DNA of 14,588 nucleotides, taken from positions 1-14,588 of the forward strand of contig JAHFTN010000024.1 of the NCBI GenBank assembly GCA_023269365.1. Reading direction: 5' to 3'. Under the pieces are notes generated by a model that searched no databases, was not told where the DNA came from, and was given only the letters and a program-made list of their open reading frames with translations. The stretch's first letter is position 1. Each line of letters opens with the position of its first letter. The translations under genes were made by a program, and so were the position numbers. Of this stretch, positions 13,725-14,588 are shown piece after piece. The stretch comes from Chlamydiota bacterium. GTDB taxonomy: Bacteria > Chlamydiota > Chlamydiia > Chlamydiales > Rhabdochlamydiaceae.

Positions 13725-14588
13725 TTGAATCACAAAAATACCCTCATTAAACGGCTAGTTTCCTCTCTAAAACCCTCTAAGCCCAATTTAAACCAAGACA
13801 AGAGGTTTTTGGTTCTCTCGACAACGGGACTAGGAGACACCCTTTGGGCAACTCCCGCCATTCGCGCTTTAAGAGAGTGTTTTCCTTCTTGTTATTTGGG
13901 GGTTATGACAAGCCCCACTGGGCAGGGAGTGCTTAAAAACAACCGGCACATCGATGAATTTTTTACGGTGAAAGACCCGGTATTAACTCGATTGGCTCCC
14001 CTCTATTTTAGACTCAAGGCCAAAAAGATCACCCACGTTTTCTCCTTCCACACCTCGCAAAGGGCAATTCTCCCTTTGGCTGCTGTCATTGGCGCACAGG
14101 AGGTGATTGGGTCGTATGGGATTAACAAAGGACTGGATTGTTTGCTGACGCAAGCACTCGATAATCTGGGGATGCATGAGATCCAGCGTCGATTGCATAT
14201 TGTAGCCCAGGTAGGGGCCCATACTCTAGATCCTGCGATGGAGGTGTTTGTAAGCCCTGAAGATGAGAAGCTAGCGGAGCTAGCGCTCGATAGGCTTTCT
14301 GTTCCTTCTTACCTGCCCCTAATTGGGTTGCATCCCGGCTCCAAAGACGTTTTCAAGCGTTGGCCTATAACCCACTTTATTAACCTTGGAAATCGACTCG
14401 TGCAGGAGGTGGGCTGCCAGATCTTAGTTACGGGCAACGCGCAAGAGAAAGAAAGCGCAGAATACATCGCCTCTCACATCCCCTCTGCTGTGGCTATCAC
14501 AGACCTTCCCGTGCTAGCCCTTGCCGCTTTTTTTAAGAAATTGCGCCTTCTTATTACCAATGATACTGGCCCTATGCATTTGGGCTTT
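13725..14588 (+). CDS. Glycosyltransferase family 9 (ADP-heptose:LPS heptosyltransferase-like), 3' end beyond window
   Basis: Likely adds a sugar (heptose in characterised relatives) to lipid A-core on the cytosolic face of the inner membrane. Seen: 288 codons without a stop up to the window edge. N-domain: FLVLSTTGLGDTLWATPAIRAL (28-49), the GT9 nucleotide-fold start with the GLGD motif. C-domain: LIGLHPGSKDVFKRWP (199-214) and LLITNDTGPMHLGF (275-288), the GT9 donor-site signature; IGAQEVIGSYG (122-132) lies between. Full-length members are about 320-360 aa, so roughly 40-70 residues are missing beyond the window. The TTG start at 13725 has AGGA 5 nt upstream. Two hairpins lie in its leader. 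It may be cotranscribed with the sth-like gene. The exact acceptor and sugar are unknown, so no waa symbol is given. Confidence 0.9.
   Translation, partial: MNHKNTLIKRLVSSLKPSKPNLNQDKRFLVLSTTGLGDTLWATPAIRALRECFPSCYLGVMTSPTGQGVLKNNRHIDEFFTVKDPVLTRLAPLYFRLKAKKITHVFSFHTSQRAILPLAAVIGAQEVIGSYGINKGLDCLLTQALDNLGMHEIQRRLHIVAQVGAHTLDPAMEVFVSPEDEKLAELALDRLSVPSYLPLIGLHPGSKDVFKRWPITHFINLGNRLVQEVGCQILVTGNAQEKESAEYIASHIPSAVAITDLPVLALAAFFKKLRLLITNDTGPMHLGF

Overview
The window looks like chromosomal DNA from a member of the Chlamydiota, most likely a non-Chlamydiaceae ('environmental') lineage. Two gene orders point there. The first is nifU / nifS / phosphoglycerate mutase / RsuA-type pseudouridine synthase, which as I recall is also the order around CT720-CT723 in Chlamydia trachomatis. 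The second is ferrochelatase next to a FliY-like binding protein, as around CT485-CT486. A DUF47 + PiT phosphate permease pair is likewise a chlamydial arrangement. A full-length RecQ, a soluble transhydrogenase-like flavoprotein and a family 9 glycosyltransferase fit the larger genomes of amoeba-associated chlamydiae better than the reduced Chlamydiaceae. The assignment rests on family recognition and remembered gene order, not on a search. I see no phage, insertion sequence, CRISPR array, rRNA or tRNA.

Layout. On the minus strand from 2609 down to 51 lies a tightly overlapping operon, gpmA > nifS-like > nifU-like. Divergent from it, on the plus strand from 2727, come an RsuA/RluB-type pseudouridine synthase, recQ, then a PhoU-like DUF47 protein and a PiT phosphate permease, ending at 7620. 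Ferrochelatase (minus, 7593-8573) overlaps the permease tail to tail. A divergent lipoprotein of the amino-acid-binding family (plus, 8850-9575) follows, and glycogen phosphorylase (minus, 9570-12134) overlaps its end. A transhydrogenase-like flavoprotein (plus, 12212-13621) and a GT9 glycosyltransferase that runs off the window (plus, from 13725) complete it. There is no gene-free stretch over 300 bases; the longest gap is the 276 bp between hemH and the binding protein.

The two strongest oddities are these. (1) The NifS-like and NifU-like proteins of the gpmA operon both keep their folds but have lost catalytic or metal-binding residues together. NifS lacks the PLP lysine, the active-site cysteine and the stacking histidine. 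The IscU-like half of NifU lacks all three scaffold cysteines, while its C-terminal Nfu half keeps CxxC. This looks like a jointly repurposed pair. (2) The hemH / binding-protein intergenic region is almost filled by a 205-bp two-tier palindrome: perfect 32-bp outer arms, equal 24-nt unpaired spacers, perfect 34-bp inner arms and a 25-nt loop. It resembles a miniature non-autonomous element or a large cruciform, and it produces false N-terminal extensions on both flanking genes.

The remaining genes are ordinary metabolism: glycolysis (gpmA), phosphate uptake (DUF47/PiT), heme synthesis (hemH), glycogen breakdown (glgP), pyridine-nucleotide balance (sth-like), RNA modification, DNA repair and envelope glycan synthesis.
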